Assembly (NCBI GenBank): GCA_963800135.1
Contig: CAWCZR010000003.1
Span: 496,001 to 560,000 of the forward strand
Reading direction: 5' to 3'
From: DASPSM01 sp963800135
Lineage (GTDB): Bacteria; Planctomycetota; Planctomycetia; Planctomycetales; Planctomycetaceae
DNA: 64,000 nt
A program made the position numbers and the translations under genes. Positions 46,688 to 60,324 of this stretch are shown here, piece after piece. The notes under the pieces are model-generated. The model did not search any database. It was not told where the DNA came from and saw only the letters and a program-made list of their open reading frames with translations. Numbering within the stretch: the first letter of the stretch is position 1; each line of letters starts with the position of its first letter.

Positions 46688-48082
46688 CTAGATCAGTTCG
46701 GCGATCGGCGACGAGTCTTCCAGGACGGGAGTCGGACGGCCTTGGGGATCGAGCAGCTTCAGGGCCGGATCGATGCCCAGGCACTTGTAGATGGTCGCAT
46801 GAATGTTTTGCGGCTTGAGCGGTCGGGTGTGTGGGCGATAACCCTTGGCGTCGGTCGAGCCGACGATCTGGCCGCCGCGGATGCCGCCGCCGCCCAAGAG
46901 GCAGAACATCGCGTCGCCCCAGTGGTCGCGGCCGGGCGTTCCCATGCTGCGGGGCGGTCCGCCGTTGCCGCCATTGTTCATGCGGGGCGTGCGGCTGAAC
47001 TCGCCGCACATCACGACCATCGTCGAATCGAGCAGCCCCCGTTCGGAGAGGTCGCAGAAGAGCGCGGCGAGCAACTTGTCGACAATGGGCAGGTTGTGCT
47101 CCATCCCCGACTGCAGGTTCCAGTGATGGTCCCAGCCGCCCAAATGCACGGTGACGAAGGTGGCGCCGGCCTCGACCAGCCGCCGGGCCAAAAGCGTCGA
47201 CTGCCCCCACGTGTGGCGGCCGTAGCGCTCACGCGTGTTCGCATGTACGCGATCGATACTGAAGGCGTCACGGGCCTGTTTGCCCGACACGAATTCATAG
47301 GCCTCGCGATCGAACTGGTCGAGCGTCGAAAACTTGCCGACCGAGTCGACCGCGCGGGGCACCTTGTCCAGGTGCCGCATCAGCGAGCGGCGGTCTTCCA
47401 GCCGGCTCAAGCTCAGGCCGGGGACGAGGTCGAGATTCTGCACCTTGAAGCTGGCGCTGTTCGGATCGCCGCCGGTTTGGAACGGATCGTACTGCGCCCC
47501 CAGCCAGTTGCCGCCGAAATATCCGGGAACAAGCCCGATGCTGGCGGCGATCGGCACGGCGATGTAGGCCGGCATACCCGCGCGGTTCGCTCCCCGCTCG
47601 CGAGCGATGATCGAGCCGATCGACGGAAAGCGGCCCGATTGGTTCGCCCCGTTGACCCCCATCTCCTTGCCCGTCAGCATGCGATGGCCGCCGGCAAAAT
47701 GGTCACCCGTGCCGTGATACAGCGAGCGGACGATCGAGAACTTGTCGGCAATCTGGGCCTGGCGGGGGAAGAGCTCGGAAATCTCGAAGCCGGGGACGTT
47801 CGTGCGAATCGGCCGCCAGATACCGCGAATATCGCTTGCCGCCTCGGGCTTCAGATCGTAGAGATCGAGGTGACTCGGGCCACCGTCGAGCCAGATCAGA
47901 ATGACCGACTTCTTGCTCGGACCGCGCTGCCCTGTCACGCTCGAGGCCGACAGTGCTTTGGCCCGCAGGATGTCCCCCAATCCCAGGCTGGCCATCCCGG
48001 CCACACCCAGCTGGACGAAGCTGCGACGGCTCAGGCCATCGCAATAACGCGCGGATCCACCGGCATCAATGCGGAGGGACAT
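46688..48082 (-). CDS. DUF1501 (sulfatase-like) Tat-exported protein
   Basis: 464 residues from ATG 48082, preceded by TAGGAATC. Tat signal GLSRRSFVQLGVAGMASLGLG. The DUF1501 core follows: LIWLDGGPSHLDLYDLKP, GDHFAGGHRMLTG, HLGGWDHHWNLQSGMEHN and GEFSRTPRMNNGGNGG. The fold is alkaline-phosphatase-like. Very abundant in planctomycetes, often paired with a DUF1549/1553 cytochrome, which is not present here. Substrate unknown. Confidence 0.93.
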   Translation of the reverse strand: MSLRIDAGGSARYCDGLSRRSFVQLGVAGMASLGLGDILRAKALSASSVTGQRGPSKKSVILIWLDGGPSHLDLYDLKPEAASDIRGIWRPIRTNVPGFEISELFPRQAQIADKFSIVRSLYHGTGDHFAGGHRMLTGKEMGVNGANQSGRFPSIGSIIARERGANRAGMPAYIAVPIAASIGLVPGYFGGNWLGAQYDPFQTGGDPNSASFKVQNLDLVPGLSLSRLEDRRSLMRHLDKVPRAVDSVGKFSTLDQFDREAYEFVSGKQARDAFSIDRVHANTRERYGRHTWGQSTLLARRLVEAGATFVTVHLGGWDHHWNLQSGMEHNLPIVDKLLAALFCDLSERGLLDSTMVVMCGEFSRTPRMNNGGNGGPPRSMGTPGRDHWGDAMFCLLGGGGIRGGQIVGSTDAKGYRPHTRPLKPQNIHATIYKCLGIDPALKLLDPQGRPTPVLEDSSPIAELI

Positions 48083-48549
48083 GCGACGATTCCTAGAGAG
48101 CGGAAGGCTTTGCGGGCAGGTCAGCAGGCAGTTCGGCAGCGTGCAGTTCGCGAGCGGGCATTTCGTTGGTGGGCAGGGCGTGCGGTGTATGCCGGCCGGC
48201 AAACTGCAAGGATGTTCGGCACTTGCATAAGCGCACGTTGATCTATACTGATAACCGGCCGTAAGATTCGTTGTCAAGCGCGCGGAGCATTTCGGTCGTA
48301 AGGCGCATAGTTCCGCCGCGCCAAAAAGATTTTCCGACTTTTCCCGGATCGGGACCCAGGCGCGCAGATCCTTGCCCGAGATGTCCCCGTTACAGTGACA
48401 GAGGCCCGGAACGATGCGTGTCGCGTCGAGCCGGGCGCGAAAGTTTTCGAAGCATTCATGCGACCAACTGTGTGTCCATGCCCTAAACTGTCCGTCCATA
48501 TCTGCCGACCCGGTCAAGACGAGCGGCGAAGCGCGAAGGGAATCTGGAG
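48083..48549. other. Divergent intergenic region with a short tandem repeat
   Basis: Upstream of both the DUF1501 gene and the PspA-like gene. Three imperfect 15-base units lie at 48128-48172 (GCAGTTCGGCAGCGT, GCAGTTCGCGAGCGG, GCATTTCGTTGGTGG). A plus-strand promoter-like pair TTGCAT and TATACT with about 16 bases between lies near 48223-48250. No gene seen. Confidence 0.4.
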
Positions 48550-49092
48550 ATGAATTACTTCAGCCGTCTGACCGACATCGTCACCTGCAACTTGGCCGAA
48601 ATGCTCGCTCGCGAGCCCGACCCGTCCGTCGCGTTGCGAAAAATCATCGCCGAGATGGAGGAAGGCCTGGCGGGAGCCCGCCGTAGCGTAGGGACCGCCA
48701 CCGCCAACGAAGAACGGCTCCGCCGCGAGATCGCCGAGCTGGGCGGTCAATCCGACCAGCTGACCGATGAAGCCCGCGATGCCCTCCGCAACCAGGACGA
48801 ATCGGCGGCCCGCGTGGCCCTCATCCGCAAACAGGAAGTGGTCGACGTCGTCGCCGGCCTCGAGCAACAGCACAAAGCGGCCTGCGCCACCCGCGACCAC
48901 ATGAACACGACACTCCGCGCACTCGAAGCGCGCCTCTCCGAAGCCCGCCGCCGACAGCAAGAGCTGCAAACAAGCCCACAAGCGACAGTCGGCTCGTCGC
49001 GAGGCAACACCGCCACCATCGAAGACGACCCGCGAACCCGCGCGATCGATGACGAGCTGGCGGCCCTCAAGCGCGAACTCAGCGGCCTCTAA
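48550..49092 (+). CDS. PspA/IM30-like coiled-coil protein
   Basis: 180 residues. N-terminus NYFSRLTDIVTCNLAEMLAR then RKIIAEMEEGLAGARRSVG, as in the PspA/IM30 (ESCRT-III-like) family, followed by a long coiled coil to residue about 140. Shorter than PspA (about 220). Family members bind and stabilise the inner membrane under stress. GGAGATG spans the start. Next to a DUF2157-like membrane protein gene on the other strand. Confidence 0.82.
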   Translation: MNYFSRLTDIVTCNLAEMLAREPDPSVALRKIIAEMEEGLAGARRSVGTATANEERLRREIAELGGQSDQLTDEARDALRNQDESAARVALIRKQEVVDVVAGLEQQHKAACATRDHMNTTLRALEARLSEARRRQQELQTSPQATVGSSRGNTATIEDDPRTRAIDDELAALKRELSGL

Positions 49093-49146
49093 AGAGCGCT
49101 TTCGCGCTCGGACTCGGACGTTCTGCGCCGTTGTCTCACGCGACAC

Positions 49147-50163
49147 TCATTCGCCCGCGGACGGAGAAACGCTCGGGCCGGCCAACGGCAGCTGAGGCGT
49201 GACCTCGGGGACGCTGAGGGGCAAGCGGCGTCCCGTATTAAAATGCCCCTTGTTGTAGAGGAACAGGCCAAAGGCGATTCCCAGCGCGAACAGTCCGGCG
49301 AACAGGATCGATGCCGGGTGTGCGCCGAGCAGCTCGAAGTATTGCGTGTAGAGATGAATGGCCGCGAAGACGGCCACGGTGTTGACGACCCAGCGGCGGT
49401 TGCTGCGGGCCGCCCAGACGCCCGTCGCTAGGAGTGCCACTGCCCAGCCGACGACGAAGACGTTGGGAGCAACGGTTGGCGACCAGATCGTGCGATGTAC
49501 GGAGAAATCGAGCGGGTTGTCTCCCCAGAGCGACCCGATCCAGAATCCGAAGTTCACGACGAAGAGCGCAGTCCGCGCGACAATGATCGCCAGCCGCTCG
49601 TTCTCGCGCGACAGCGATTTGGACAGCAGGAAAGCCGCCAGACTGATCACGCTGAAGAGCGCGACCGTGAGGGTCGGGTGATAGATGGCCAGCATGTACT
49701 CGGCATGCCAATAGCCCGTCTCGCCGCCGGCAGCCGCCATCAACGCGATCACGGACAGCGTCGCCAACAGGCCGCTCTTCACCGTCACGGCGGCCGCGAG
49801 CAAAAGCGCAGCCACGGTGATAAAGCCGATGAGGGATCCGTTCGTGAGGAACAGGAGGCCCCCCGAGGTCGTAATCGCGCCGACCAGCAACAGCAGCGTG
49901 CCGAGCAGGCCCCACTCTTCTTTGTGATTCTGAGAGAGCACGACGCCCGCTGCCGCCAGCGCCAGGCCCAACACCAGGGCCGTCGCGCCGGCCGGAATGA
50001 GCGCCAGCACTCCGCCCGCCGTCGCCACGACGCCAAATGCGATCAGGATGTTGAACGCCAACGATCCCGTCTCGTGAGCGGCCAGCGACTTGAGCCGGTC
50101 GTATTCTTCGCGGTTGATCCGCCCCTCGTGGAGCAGCTTGTCGACGTCGATCACGATCTTCAT
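49147..50163 (-). CDS. DUF2157-like polytopic membrane protein
   Basis: 338 residues with about ten membrane segments after a soluble N-terminus (VDKLLHEGRINREEYDRLKS). That N-terminal pattern followed by many helices is typical of DUF2157. Function unknown. Convergent with the PspA-like gene, 54 bases apart. Confidence 0.7.
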   Translation of the reverse strand: MKIVIDVDKLLHEGRINREEYDRLKSLAAHETGSLAFNILIAFGVVATAGGVLALIPAGATALVLGLALAAAGVVLSQNHKEEWGLLGTLLLLVGAITTSGGLLFLTNGSLIGFITVAALLLAAAVTVKSGLLATLSVIALMAAAGGETGYWHAEYMLAIYHPTLTVALFSVISLAAFLLSKSLSRENERLAIIVARTALFVVNFGFWIGSLWGDNPLDFSVHRTIWSPTVAPNVFVVGWAVALLATGVWAARSNRRWVVNTVAVFAAIHLYTQYFELLGAHPASILFAGLFALGIAFGLFLYNKGHFNTGRRLPLSVPEVTPQLPLAGPSVSPSAGE

Positions 50164-50462
50164 GGCCCGTCTCCCTGTACGTCTGGATTGCCATCTCGGC
50201 TGTTGCCATCGTTGAGGGCGGACTTCGTGCCGGGTTTATAAGGCGAAATGGCGTAGATGGGGGCGGCTTTCCGGAACTGAACATCCGCCTCCAAACTGGG
50301 CGTGACCTGTTTGCGGCCCATTCACTAGAATTCGGTCATAAGTCCGAACTCGGACTGCGAGACCCAGGCCTCCTTCCCCGGGAGGCTATTCGCCGCAAAT
50401 CGAGCCGCTGCCTGGACTTTGCCTCTGCGATCCGCCAGGCACGGACCCGGAGTTCCCCGCAC

Positions 50463-52462
50463 ATGTCCAGCCGCAGACATCTTTCGACCTGGTCCCTCCC
50501 GCGCCTTGCCGCTTTTGGCGCCTCCGCCCTGTTCGGCGTGGCTCTCCTCACGCTGGCTCTTCTTGCCCCCGAGGCGCAGGCGGCCGATGGACCGACGGTC
50601 GAACAGATGCTCTCGGCGTATCGCCCCATGCGGCCCGACGTTGAGATCGAAACGCCGCCCCGCTCCGAATGGAGCAAGTGCAAGAAGCAGGTCGAAGTGC
50701 ACGGCAAGACGTCGGGTTGGGTCGTGCTGGGGCCGGCCGGCCAGGTGCTGCGGCGGTTCGTCGACTCGGACGGCGACCACACGGTCGACCAGTGGCGCTA
50801 CTACAACCACGGACTCGAGGTCTATCGCGATATCGACACCAATCACAACCACAAGCCCGACGAGCACCGCTGGCTGAACACCGGCGGCTCGCGGTGGGCG
50901 GTCGATTCGAAGGAAGACGGCAGCATCGATTCGTGGAAAGTTCTCTCGCCCGAGGAAGCCGTCCGCGTGGCGATCTACGCCATGCAGCAGCAGGACGAAA
51001 AACTGCTGGAGAGCGTGCTTGTTACCCGCGACGAACTGAAGACGATCGGCGTAGCCGACGCGTATGCCACGAAGATCATGGACGCGGTGAGCGACCCCGG
51101 CCGCAAGCTGCGCGACGCCGTGTCCGGATCGAAGATTCTCTCCGACCGCTCGGCGACGCCGCGAGCCGACAACCTCAGCCCCTGCACCATCCCGGCTGAA
51201 GAGGGCAAGGCACATGACGATTTGATCGTCTACGAAAACGCGATGGCGATCGTCGAATCGCAGGGAAAGACGGGGCTCGTCCAAGTCGGCGAGCTGGTGC
51301 GCATCGGCGACGTTTGGAAACTGACGCAGATTCCGCAGCCGATCGAAGGCCAAAACGCCCAGGTGATGGCGGGCGGCACCCTGATGCAGCCAACGCTGGC
51401 CGCCGGCACGGCGGTCGCCGGAACGCAGGCCCCCGCGCCGAGGTGCAAAAGATTCTCTCGGAGCTGCAGGAACTCGATCAAAAGGCGCCGCAGACCTCGG
51501 CCTCGCCCACGGCGCTCGCCAACTACAACGCGAGTCGCGCCGACCTGCTGGGGCAACTGGTCGCTTTGGCCAAGAACAACGACGATCGCAACCAGTGGAT
51601 GCGGCAGATGATCGACAGCATCGCCTCGGCCGTGCAGATCGGCGCGTTCCCCGGCGGGCTGGAGCGGCTCAAATCCCTCGAGACGCAGTTGCGCAGCGAA
51701 CCGGACAAATCGCCCCTCGTTTCCTACGTCGCCTATCGCCGGTTGCTCGCCGACTACACGACCCAGCAAAAGGCGACGACCGACAACGCCAAGCAGCAAG
51801 ACATCCAAAAGTGGTGGCGTGACAAGCTCGAAAACTTCACTAAGGACTTCCCCACCGCCGAAGACGCGCCCGAGGCCCTGTTGCAGCTGGCCATCGCCTA
51901 CGAATTCGCCAGCAAGATGCCGGAGGCCAAGAAATGGTACACCGAGTTGGCCACGGGTCATTCCGACACGCGGCCCGGCCACCGCGCGGCCGGAGCCTTG
52001 CGGCGTCTGGACCTCAAAGGCAAGCCGTTGCAGTTCACCGGCCCGCTGCTCGACGGGGGCACCTTCGACGCCAAGGCGTATCGGGGCCGTGTGTTGCTCG
52101 TGGCCTATTGGTCGACCTGGTGCACCGTCTGCACGCAGGACGTTCCCGTGCTCAAGGATCTCTACAAGCGCTACCGGGACCAGGGCCTGGAAATCGTCGG
52201 CGTGAACCTCGACGTGACGGCGCCGCCCATCGTCCCCTACCTCGAGCAGCACAAGATTCCCTGGCCCCAGATCTTCCAGCCGGGCGGCACGGAGAGCGAG
52301 CCGGCCATGGCGCTCGGCGTCATCGTGCCACCCGTGATGATCCTCGTCGATCGCCAGGGAGAGGTGACGAACGTCACCACCGCCATCGACGAAATCAAAA
52401 CGGCCGTCCCGGAACTCATGGCGGCCAAGAAAGCGGCCAAGGCCGACACGGCCACGCGCTGA
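50463..52462 (+). CDS. Secreted protein with C-terminal TlpA-type thioredoxin domain, frameshifted
   Basis: From ATG 50463: signal peptide about 1-41 (ALLTLALLAPEAQAA), then a domain with EF-hand-like DSDGDHTVDQWRYY and DTNHNHKPDEH. The frame breaks at about 51429-51441 (one base missing); it continues AEVQKILSELQELDQKAPQT, a helical region, then a thioredoxin domain (about 525-645) with YWSTWCTVCTQDVPVLKDLY. The redox pair is CTVC and the cis-Pro region IVPPVMILVD. About 666 residues when joined. Extracytoplasmic thiol-disulfide role likely. Confidence 0.82.
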
Positions 52463-52517
52463 CGCGCCGAATGAATGAGACGCCGGGCGAGCTGGGCCGG
52501 TCGTTGCTGTGGCCCTC

Positions 52518-52854
52518 TTAGGCGCCGATGCCGAATTCCTTCAGCAAATCGGGAACAAGCGGCAGCTCCGATTGAAAGCGTGCGTAATGCTTTGCCAGGC
52601 GGCGCTCCGCACCACGGACAGAACTTGATGCAAACCATGCTGCTCAGGTAGATCGGGCAATCGGCGGAGACCTGCGCTGTCTGAAGGTCAGCCTCAGAGA
52701 TAGCGCGGCTCTCAAGCACGAAGACCGGCCCGGATTCAAAGACCAACTCCGAACCCGCATATTTCGGCGCGCCTGTGACCGCTAGCGAAATCCCACGATT
52801 TCCTCGTGATTCCAGGTGTCCTCGCAGGGTGTCGCAGCAGTACTTGATGGACAT
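52518..52854 (-). CDS. Small CPWCG-motif protein, frameshifted
   Basis: ATG 52854: SIKYCCDTLRGHLESRGNRG, later SSMVCIKFCPWCG. Near 52599-52611 one extra base breaks the frame; the intended end is probably RRLAKHYARFQSELPLVPDL to GIGA and a TAA at 52518. About 111 residues. CC near the N-terminus plus CPWCG suggest a zinc ribbon. Family unknown to me. Confidence 0.55.
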
Positions 52855-52925
52855 CGTTTCACCTGGAAGCTGCCGTCGGTGCCGACGCGCCTCGGATCGG
52901 GAACCCACGCAACCTCGCCGTTCGA

Positions 52926-55580
<2,655 letters not shown>

Positions 55581-55641
55581 GCGTTGCCCCCAGGAGTTTG
55601 AGGTGACGAGCGAAACGACACTCCTGACCGCACCAAAACAA

Positions 55642-55666
55642 CACTGGCGGACAAGCCGCCAGTGCC
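55642..55666. repeat. Single copy of the REP-like palindrome
   Basis: A 25-base copy identical to the core of the arm at 53895 (CACTGGCGG, centre, CCGCCAGTGCC). Located between kdsB and pyrG, as is common for intergenic REP elements. Confidence 0.9.
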
Positions 55667-55703
55667 GTGTGTTCCGAGTTTTTCGCGTTGCGAGCGGAAA
55701 ACG

Positions 55704-56462
55704 CTACGCTGCCGCGCGTCTCTGCATCCGCTCCATAAACCGAGCATAGTCCTCCGGCGTGTCGATGCCAACCGAACGTTGTTCGACCACCGCGACCTGA
55801 ATGCGGGCCCCCATTTCCAGTACCCGCAATTGTTCGAGTTTCTCCAACTTTTCCAGCTTCGAGGGCGGCAGTTTCGCCAGCTGCAGCAGGAACTCGACCC
55901 GGTAGGCATAGAGGCCCAGGTGCAAGAGCCAGGGCGAATTTGTTTGCAGCAGCTCGTCCCAGACGGCGTCGCGCACGAACGGAATGGTCGCCCGGCTGAA
56001 ATAAAGCGCGTGCCCGTCGTCCGCGCAGACGACCTTGTTGCACGAATGATCGTCGAGCTCGCGGCGGCTGGTGATCGGCGTCGCCAGAGTCGACATCTCG
56101 CAGGCCGGATGCGCCTCGAGCGTCTTCACCAACAGATCGATGTGCTCGGGATCGATCTCGGGCTCATCCCCCTGAATGTTGACGACGAGCTGGGCGTCGC
56201 GACAGCTGCGGCGAACGACCTCGGCAATGCGATCGGTGCCGCTGGGGTGCTCGCCCGTCATTTCGGCGCGGCCGCCAAACCGTTTGACAGCGGCGGCGAT
56301 TTCCAGGCTGTCCGTCGCCACGATGACTTCGGCCAGCGACTTCGCCCGGCAGGCCTGCTCCCAAGTGTATTGCAACAGGGGCTTGCCCGTCTCCGACAAG
56401 AGCAGCTTTCGCGGCAACCGCGACGACTGCAGCCGAGCCGGGATGATCCCATAAACGCGCAT
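55704..56462 (-). CDS. kdsB: 3-deoxy-manno-octulosonate cytidylyltransferase
   Basis: Activates KDO as CMP-KDO for lipopolysaccharide core synthesis. 252 residues, the usual length. Motifs: IIPARLQSSRLPRKLL (nucleotide site), VIVATDS, GEHPSGTDRIAEV, VVNIQGDEPEIDPEHIDLL and GIDTPEDYARFM. The pyrG gene lies 123 bases downstream; CTP from PyrG is its substrate, so the arrangement is functional. Its presence indicates a KDO-containing LPS. Confidence 0.96.
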   Translation of the reverse strand: MRVYGIIPARLQSSRLPRKLLLSETGKPLLQYTWEQACRAKSLAEVIVATDSLEIAAAVKRFGGRAEMTGEHPSGTDRIAEVVRRSCRDAQLVVNIQGDEPEIDPEHIDLLVKTLEAHPACEMSTLATPITSRRELDDHSCNKVVCADDGHALYFSRATIPFVRDAVWDELLQTNSPWLLHLGLYAYRVEFLLQLAKLPPSKLEKLEKLEQLRVLEMGARIQVAVVEQRSVGIDTPEDYARFMERMQRRAAA

Positions 56463-56554
56463 CGAAAACCTCCGTGTTTTCCAGACGCGGCTCTTTTAGC
56501 AGATGGGCGAAAGGCTGTCAAAATGGGGAATGGTTACCCTCGCACCGCGGCCAG

Positions 56555-57073
56555 CTAGCTCAGGAGCGGGCCCCAGGTCCAATACACGAAGAAGAAAAAC
56601 CACAGGCCGACCGAGCCGCCCGTGATCCAGGCCGAGGCCGCTTCCCAGCGCGAGCGTCCACGGGCGCCACTCGACTCGACGCTCGACTTGAGCAAGAGCA
56701 CGCTCGCCGCGGCGACCGGCAGCGCGAGCAACGCCAGCAGCACCAGGCCGAGCTCGCTCAACTTGTAATAGCCGCTGGGAGAGGCGTCACCCAGGAAGCG
56801 CAAAAAGCCGAGCACGGACAGGAACATCGCCAGCGCGCTCAAATTCACGATCCAACCCATGACGATCGTCGGGCGATCAGGCGGGCCGCGCCGCGGCATG
56901 CGGCGGAACTTGCGAATCCCCCACGCGGCCGGCCAGAGCGCCAGCGTCCAGAAGCTACCTAAAGCGGCGGCCAACATGAGCGTAACCTGCACGGGAGCCG
57001 AGCCGTACCAGGGAAGCTTGCCCAGGCCGCGCGACTCGACAACGTCCGGCGTGCCGGCCGTGATCTCGATCAC
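56555..57073 (-). CDS. Small polytopic membrane protein
   Basis: 172 residues with four to five hydrophobic segments (for example VTLMLAAALGSFWTLALWPA and LVLLALLALPVAAASVLLL). ATG 57073 overlaps the hydrolase stop by 4 bases (ATGA), so the two are translationally coupled. The upstream ORF probably ends just before; this may act with the hydrolase. Family not recognised. Confidence 0.65.
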   Translation of the reverse strand: MIEITAGTPDVVESRGLGKLPWYGSAPVQVTLMLAAALGSFWTLALWPAAWGIRKFRRMPRRGPPDRPTIVMGWIVNLSALAMFLSVLGFLRFLGDASPSGYYKLSELGLVLLALLALPVAAASVLLLKSSVESSGARGRSRWEAASAWITGGSVGLWFFFFVYWTWGPLLS

Positions 57074-58876
57074 ATCGGAATTCGCGCGGGCGCGGGACCG
57101 TCCCCCGCTGCCGCGCCGGAGGTCGATATCGGATTGTGTGCGCTCGCCGCCCCCCGCGTCGTGTGAGCGGCGATCCAGTCGACCATCGTCTTGAGATACC
57201 CCGGGGCGAGCCGCGATTCGGGCAAGACTTCAAACGGCCGATCCGAGACCAACAGGCCATGCGTTGCGTGCGGGAAGAGACGGACCGCATAGTCGCTGTT
57301 TCCGCCGGCGGCCAGCTCGTTCGCCCAAATCGCCGCACTCTCGCGGGGTGGCGTCAGCACGTCCGAATCACCGAAGATCGCCAACACCGGCTGCCGCACG
57401 CCGCGAATCAGAGCCGGCGCATCGAGATCCATGTTGAGCGGCTCGACGTCGAACAACGGCGGAATCGGAAACTTCCCGGCCTTGTAAAGTTGTTCCCATT
57501 GAAAGTGCATGGCGACGGCCCGCCGCATCCCTTCCAACAGTCGCGAGTCGCCGCCGAAAAACCGCAGATACTGCGTGCGGCGCCACAACTCCTGCTCGGC
57601 GGGCGAGACTGCTCCGCCGGAGACGGGAATACAAAACGCGACATGATCCGATTTGTTGGCGGCCAGCGGAATGACCCAGCCCGCCTGGCTGACGCCCCAC
57701 AGTCCGATCTGGTCGGCCTGAATTTCGGGACGTGCGCGGAGCCGCTCGACTGCGGCTAGGACGTCGTCGGCCAGCACATCGAAGTCGGCTTGTTCCCAAT
57801 CGCCCGTCGATTTGCCCGTGCCCCGTTTGTCGAACGACAGGCAGGCGATGCCGGCCCTCGCGAAACGGTCGGCCATCGACCAGTTATCGAGTCGAGTCTG
57901 CGGGCCCGAACCATGCACGAAGACGAGCGCGGGGTGCGGCCCGGGCGACGACGGCAAATAGAGCGTGCCTGACAGCACGGCCCCCGACCCGGAAAACGAG
58001 ACTTCTTCCTGCCGCCACAACTCGACCCGGTCGGCAAGCTGGCCGGCCGGCGGCGCCGCCCCGCCGAGCCGCTGCACAACGGGGCCCAGCGAGACCGGAG
58101 TCAGCGCGGCCGCTTGCTTCGCGTCGGTCCAGCGCAAGCGGTTGACCAGGCCGGACGCGTCTCGCTCGAACACCACGCGGGCGCCGTCATCGGCCAAAAA
58201 CGTTCCCGGCGCGATCGGCACAATTTGTTGCATGCGATCACCGCGCGTGAGGTAAGCATAGTTGGAGTTGCCGCGGTTGGCCGGGTTGCTGCCATAGCCA
58301 ACGAAAAAGACGTCTCCGTCCGCGTCGTCGCCGGCCCGCGCGGGTTCCGTCCGCTCAGCCAGACGGTAGTTGCCGACAAACGGCCGGAACTGCTCTAGCT
58401 TGAGATCCAGCGCCCGCTGCAAGTGCAACGAAAAGCGGCTCGGTCCCTGTCCCGCACTGCCGGTCGAGCGACGCTCGATCTCACCGGCGATTTGTCGGCT
58501 GGCCCCCTGCAAGTCGAAATGCCAATCCGCTGCCGCGCGATTGGGGTTGTCTTCGGGATGCACGTCGAACGTGAGCCGATCGCCGTCCAGCATAACCCCG
58601 GTCGCCCGCGCCGGCAATCCGCTCGCTGCGGAGCGAAACGTTGATCCGCAGCCGTTTTTGGCTGGCATCGATCCGCAGCGCGAGAAAGCCGAGGCTGGAC
58701 GAGTCCTGCTCGAACGTTCCCACCCAGGTCCCGTCGAAGGCGCGGCCCGCCGAGTTGGAAAGCGCGGACGTGCCGGCCGCCGCGTAGCCCGCGCCGACGG
58801 ATCCCAGACACCCAATCAGCACGAGCAACGGCCGCAGCCAAGGGCTAAAGCGCTGCGCGATGTGCCTGACGACCAT
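57070..58876 (-). CDS. Secreted alpha/beta hydrolase, frameshifted
   Basis: ATG 58876: signal peptide (LLVLIGCLGSVGAGYAA), then a domain FDGTWVGTFEQDSSSLGFLA. At about 58611-58625 the frame shifts by one; the rest continues LPARATGVMLDGDRLTFDVH. The hydrolase domain starts near PALVFVHGSGPQ, with nucleophile GVSQAGW (GxSxxG), FGDSDVLTP (acid) and FPHATHGLL (His). About 602 residues when joined. Likely an acyl-peptidase or esterase of the periplasm; substrate unknown. Coupled to the membrane protein gene. Confidence 0.85.
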
Positions 58877-59207
58877 CGAGATTCCGCCCCCGACCCTGCC
58901 GCTGCAACCGCGTTGTGCCACCTCGGATCGCCGGGCCCCCGAGTTCCCGCGCGGGCAATATTCTAGCAAATCGCCCTGCCCCACTGCGCCCGAAAGCAGC
59001 CCCGTTCTGCCCGATATCAAGCCCATTCTGGCCGATACCCCGGTCCATTCTTCCCAATACCAGCTCCGCGTTGCGCCCGCTATTCGGCTGCCTGGACTCA
59101 ATCTTACTGGCGATTTGGCGGGTCTGCTAAGATTCGGACACTCGCGGGCCTCGTGCGTTCGCCGGGGCCGACGGAATACTCCAAAGACCAGGACGGTCCG
59201 CTTCGCC

Positions 59208-60098
59208 ATGGCCGACTTGCCCTCAGCCCAATCCCCCTCCGCGGCGAAATCACCTTCCGCCGGCGGTTCCGGCAGTCGCCCCTCTCCCGCCATCCTCATG
59301 TGCCCGCCCGATTATTACGGGATCGAATACGAGATCAATCCTTGGATGAGCCGCAGCCGCCAAAGCGACCCGGAGCGTTCGCGGCAGCAATGGGCCGCAC
59401 TCCAGGCCCTGTTGCAGCAACTGGGGGCCGAAATCCGCTTATTGGAGCCGGTGCGGGGACTGCCGGACCTGGTCTTCACGGCCAATGCCGCGCTCGTTGT
59501 CCGTAACACCATCTATCTGGCGAGGTTCCGCTACCCGGCTCGCCAACCTGAGACGGCCGTCGACGAGCTTTGGTTCCGCGAGCAGGGCTTTGACTGCATT
59601 ACGCTGCCCGACCGTTGGAGCTTTGAAGGCGCCGGCGACGCCCTCTTTTGCGGCGACACGCTGTTTGGCGGCTACGTGATTCGCAGCGACGCCGGGGCCC
59701 TGCACTGGCTGGGCGGCCAGATTGGCTGCCGCACCCTGCCGCTGCAGCTGGTCGACCAGTACTACTATCACCTCGACACGTGCTTTTGCCCGCTCTCCGA
59801 TACCGAGGCGCTCTACTTCCCTCCGGCCTTCGACGAGTACGCCCAGCGCTCGCTTACCGAGGCCATCCCCGGCCTGATCGCCATCGCACCCGAGGAGGCG
59901 CAGCGCTTCGCCTGTAACGCGGTGGTCGTTGGTCGTCACGTCGTGATCAATACCGGCTGCCCGCGGCTCGAAATCGATCTCCGCGCCCACGGCTACACGC
60001 CCCACAGCACGGAGCTGGACGAGTTCATCAAGGCGGGCGGCAGCGCCAAGTGCCTCACGCTCCGTCTGGACGGCGAGGAAGCGGCCCGCTGGCCCTGA
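59208..60098 (+). CDS. Amidinotransferase / DDAH-like arginine-modifying enzyme
   Basis: 296 residues from ATG 59208; the open frame extends upstream but is not protein-like. Guanidino-group-modifying fold: GLPDLVFTANAALVV, FEGAGDALF (acidic pair), YYHLDTCFCPL with catalytic His188 and KCLTLRL with the nucleophile Cys282. Compatible with dimethylarginine dimethylaminohydrolase or ornithine/arginine-type amidinotransferase activity; substrate cannot be told from sequence. Cytoplasmic. Confidence 0.87.
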   Translation: MADLPSAQSPSAAKSPSAGGSGSRPSPAILMCPPDYYGIEYEINPWMSRSRQSDPERSRQQWAALQALLQQLGAEIRLLEPVRGLPDLVFTANAALVVRNTIYLARFRYPARQPETAVDELWFREQGFDCITLPDRWSFEGAGDALFCGDTLFGGYVIRSDAGALHWLGGQIGCRTLPLQLVDQYYYHLDTCFCPLSDTEALYFPPAFDEYAQRSLTEAIPGLIAIAPEEAQRFACNAVVVGRHVVINTGCPRLEIDLRAHGYTPHSTELDEFIKAGGSAKCLTLRLDGEEAARWP

Positions 60099-60324
60099 GC
60101 CGCTCGCCGCGCGGCAAGTCTTGGGAGTTGGCCGCGGCCGATTCGACGCTCGGGCGGCTCGAAACGGCAGACGGCGCAATCCCTTGCCGGCCGCGGATTT
60201 CCTCTCGCGGGAAAACGACGTCGCGCGCCGGACAAGACCTTGACATGGCGATTCGCAGGCTGGATGATCGTCAAAACACGGTTTTTCCGCCCGGCCATTC
60301 GCATTTCGGCACTGGAAGTCAACG

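Noticed and set aside
46469..48241. 590-codon plus-strand frame
   Set aside because: Shadow of DUF1501, which has its full core motifs and Tat signal.
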